The position numbers and the translations under genes are program-made. Positions 63,778 through 64,000 of a DNA stretch of 64,000 nt are shown in pieces; within the stretch, counting starts at the first letter, position 1; each line of letters starts with the position of its first letter. Source of the stretch: Prorocentrum cordatum (taxonomy: Eukaryota > Sar > Dinophyceae > Prorocentrales > Prorocentraceae); contig CAUYUJ010020607.1 of assembly GCA_963575745.1 (NCBI GenBank), positions 88,501-152,500 on the forward strand, written 5' to 3'. The notes beneath the pieces were generated by a model, which was given only the letters and a program-made list of their open reading frames with translations, was not told where the DNA came from and did no database searches.

Positions 63778-64000
63778 GGTCGGTCCCCTGTCCGTCCCTC
63801 TTGGGGTCGGGTCGGCGGTCCGCGGCCGCCCCGCCGATCAGCGCTGCCGCTGGCCAGGCCGACGGTCCGCGGCCGCCCCGCCGCTTGCCGGGGCCCGGCC
63901 TGCAGGGAAGAAAGGTATACCCCCCAAAAAGGGGTTCGATCGAAGACGAAGAGGGCGGGTATCGAGGGTTTGGGAAATACGCGTTATTGGACACTCGAGC
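62998..64000 (+). repeat. Segmental duplication, copy 2 (truncated by window end)
   Basis: Aligns with 48.02-49.51 kb, lacking the central minisatellite. It contains the (GTC)n tract and two long C runs (63658-63705) absent from copy 1. The window ends inside the shared GGGTTTGGGAAATACGCG segment. Confidence 0.85.

Noticed and set aside
1-64000. Dinoflagellate spliced-leader gene or relict leader on a gene copy
   Set aside because: I looked for the conserved leader core (CCGTAGCCATTTTGGCTCAA) and saw no match on reading the window. A computed search on both strands would settle it.

Overview
The window looks like nuclear DNA of a dinoflagellate, probably a GC-rich, repeat-laden genome of the Prorocentrum type. 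The genus is inference. The support is: no bacterial-type operons; very heavy simple-sequence and minisatellite content; LINE proteins of the style seen in dinoflagellates; and, most tellingly, very short introns with GC, GA and GT donors whose junctions mostly read AG|G. I found no convincing single-copy host gene, no rRNA or tRNA gene and no spliced-leader sequence.

Layout. 1-9.2 kb: microsatellites (TATG, GGA, GAT, TA) alternating with blocks of a degenerate dispersed repeat built on GGCCTCTTGGGG, ending in a foldback. 9.3-16.4 kb: a satellite of about 106 bp (roughly 27 copies) and degenerate spacer. 16.4-19.5 kb: one possible exon and a decayed gag-like retroelement reading frame. 19.5-36.7 kb: the dispersed repeat, a 73-bp tandem repeat, a GAGGCT array, a TAGTGAG heptamer array beside telomere-like DNA, a second foldback, and long GGA, CCCCACCACTGTC and GAT arrays. 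36.7-41.9 kb (minus strand): a nearly full-length but frame-broken LINE with ORF1, endonuclease and reverse transcriptase. 42-46.2 kb: spacer with microsatellites. 46.27-47.6 kb: a second, different LINE reverse-transcriptase remnant followed by (GTT)n. 48.0-49.5 kb: a segment that recurs at 63.0-64.0 kb. 50.1-58.9 kb: a tyrosine-recombinase retrotransposon. 59-63 kb: tandem 152-bp repeats in two paralogous blocks.

The standout is the element at 50114-58870. Its ends form the A1 ... B1-A2-B2 split direct repeats typical of Ngaro/PAT-like DIRS elements: A is 210 bp and B is 129 bp, and each pair is nearly identical. Inside lie gag-like, reverse transcriptase/RNase H and tyrosine recombinase regions that look shattered by frameshifts. 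Nearly every break is repaired exactly by removing a 48-81 bp segment starting GC, GA or GT and ending AG. I count 26 such candidate introns. With them removed, the RT motifs, the four RNase H acidic residues and the recombinase R...HxxR...Y set are all in frame. The element therefore looks intact but packed with tiny introns, which is at odds with simple copying through spliced mRNA. The neighbouring LINEs, by contrast, are broken by small indels and microsatellite insertions, as expected of dead copies.
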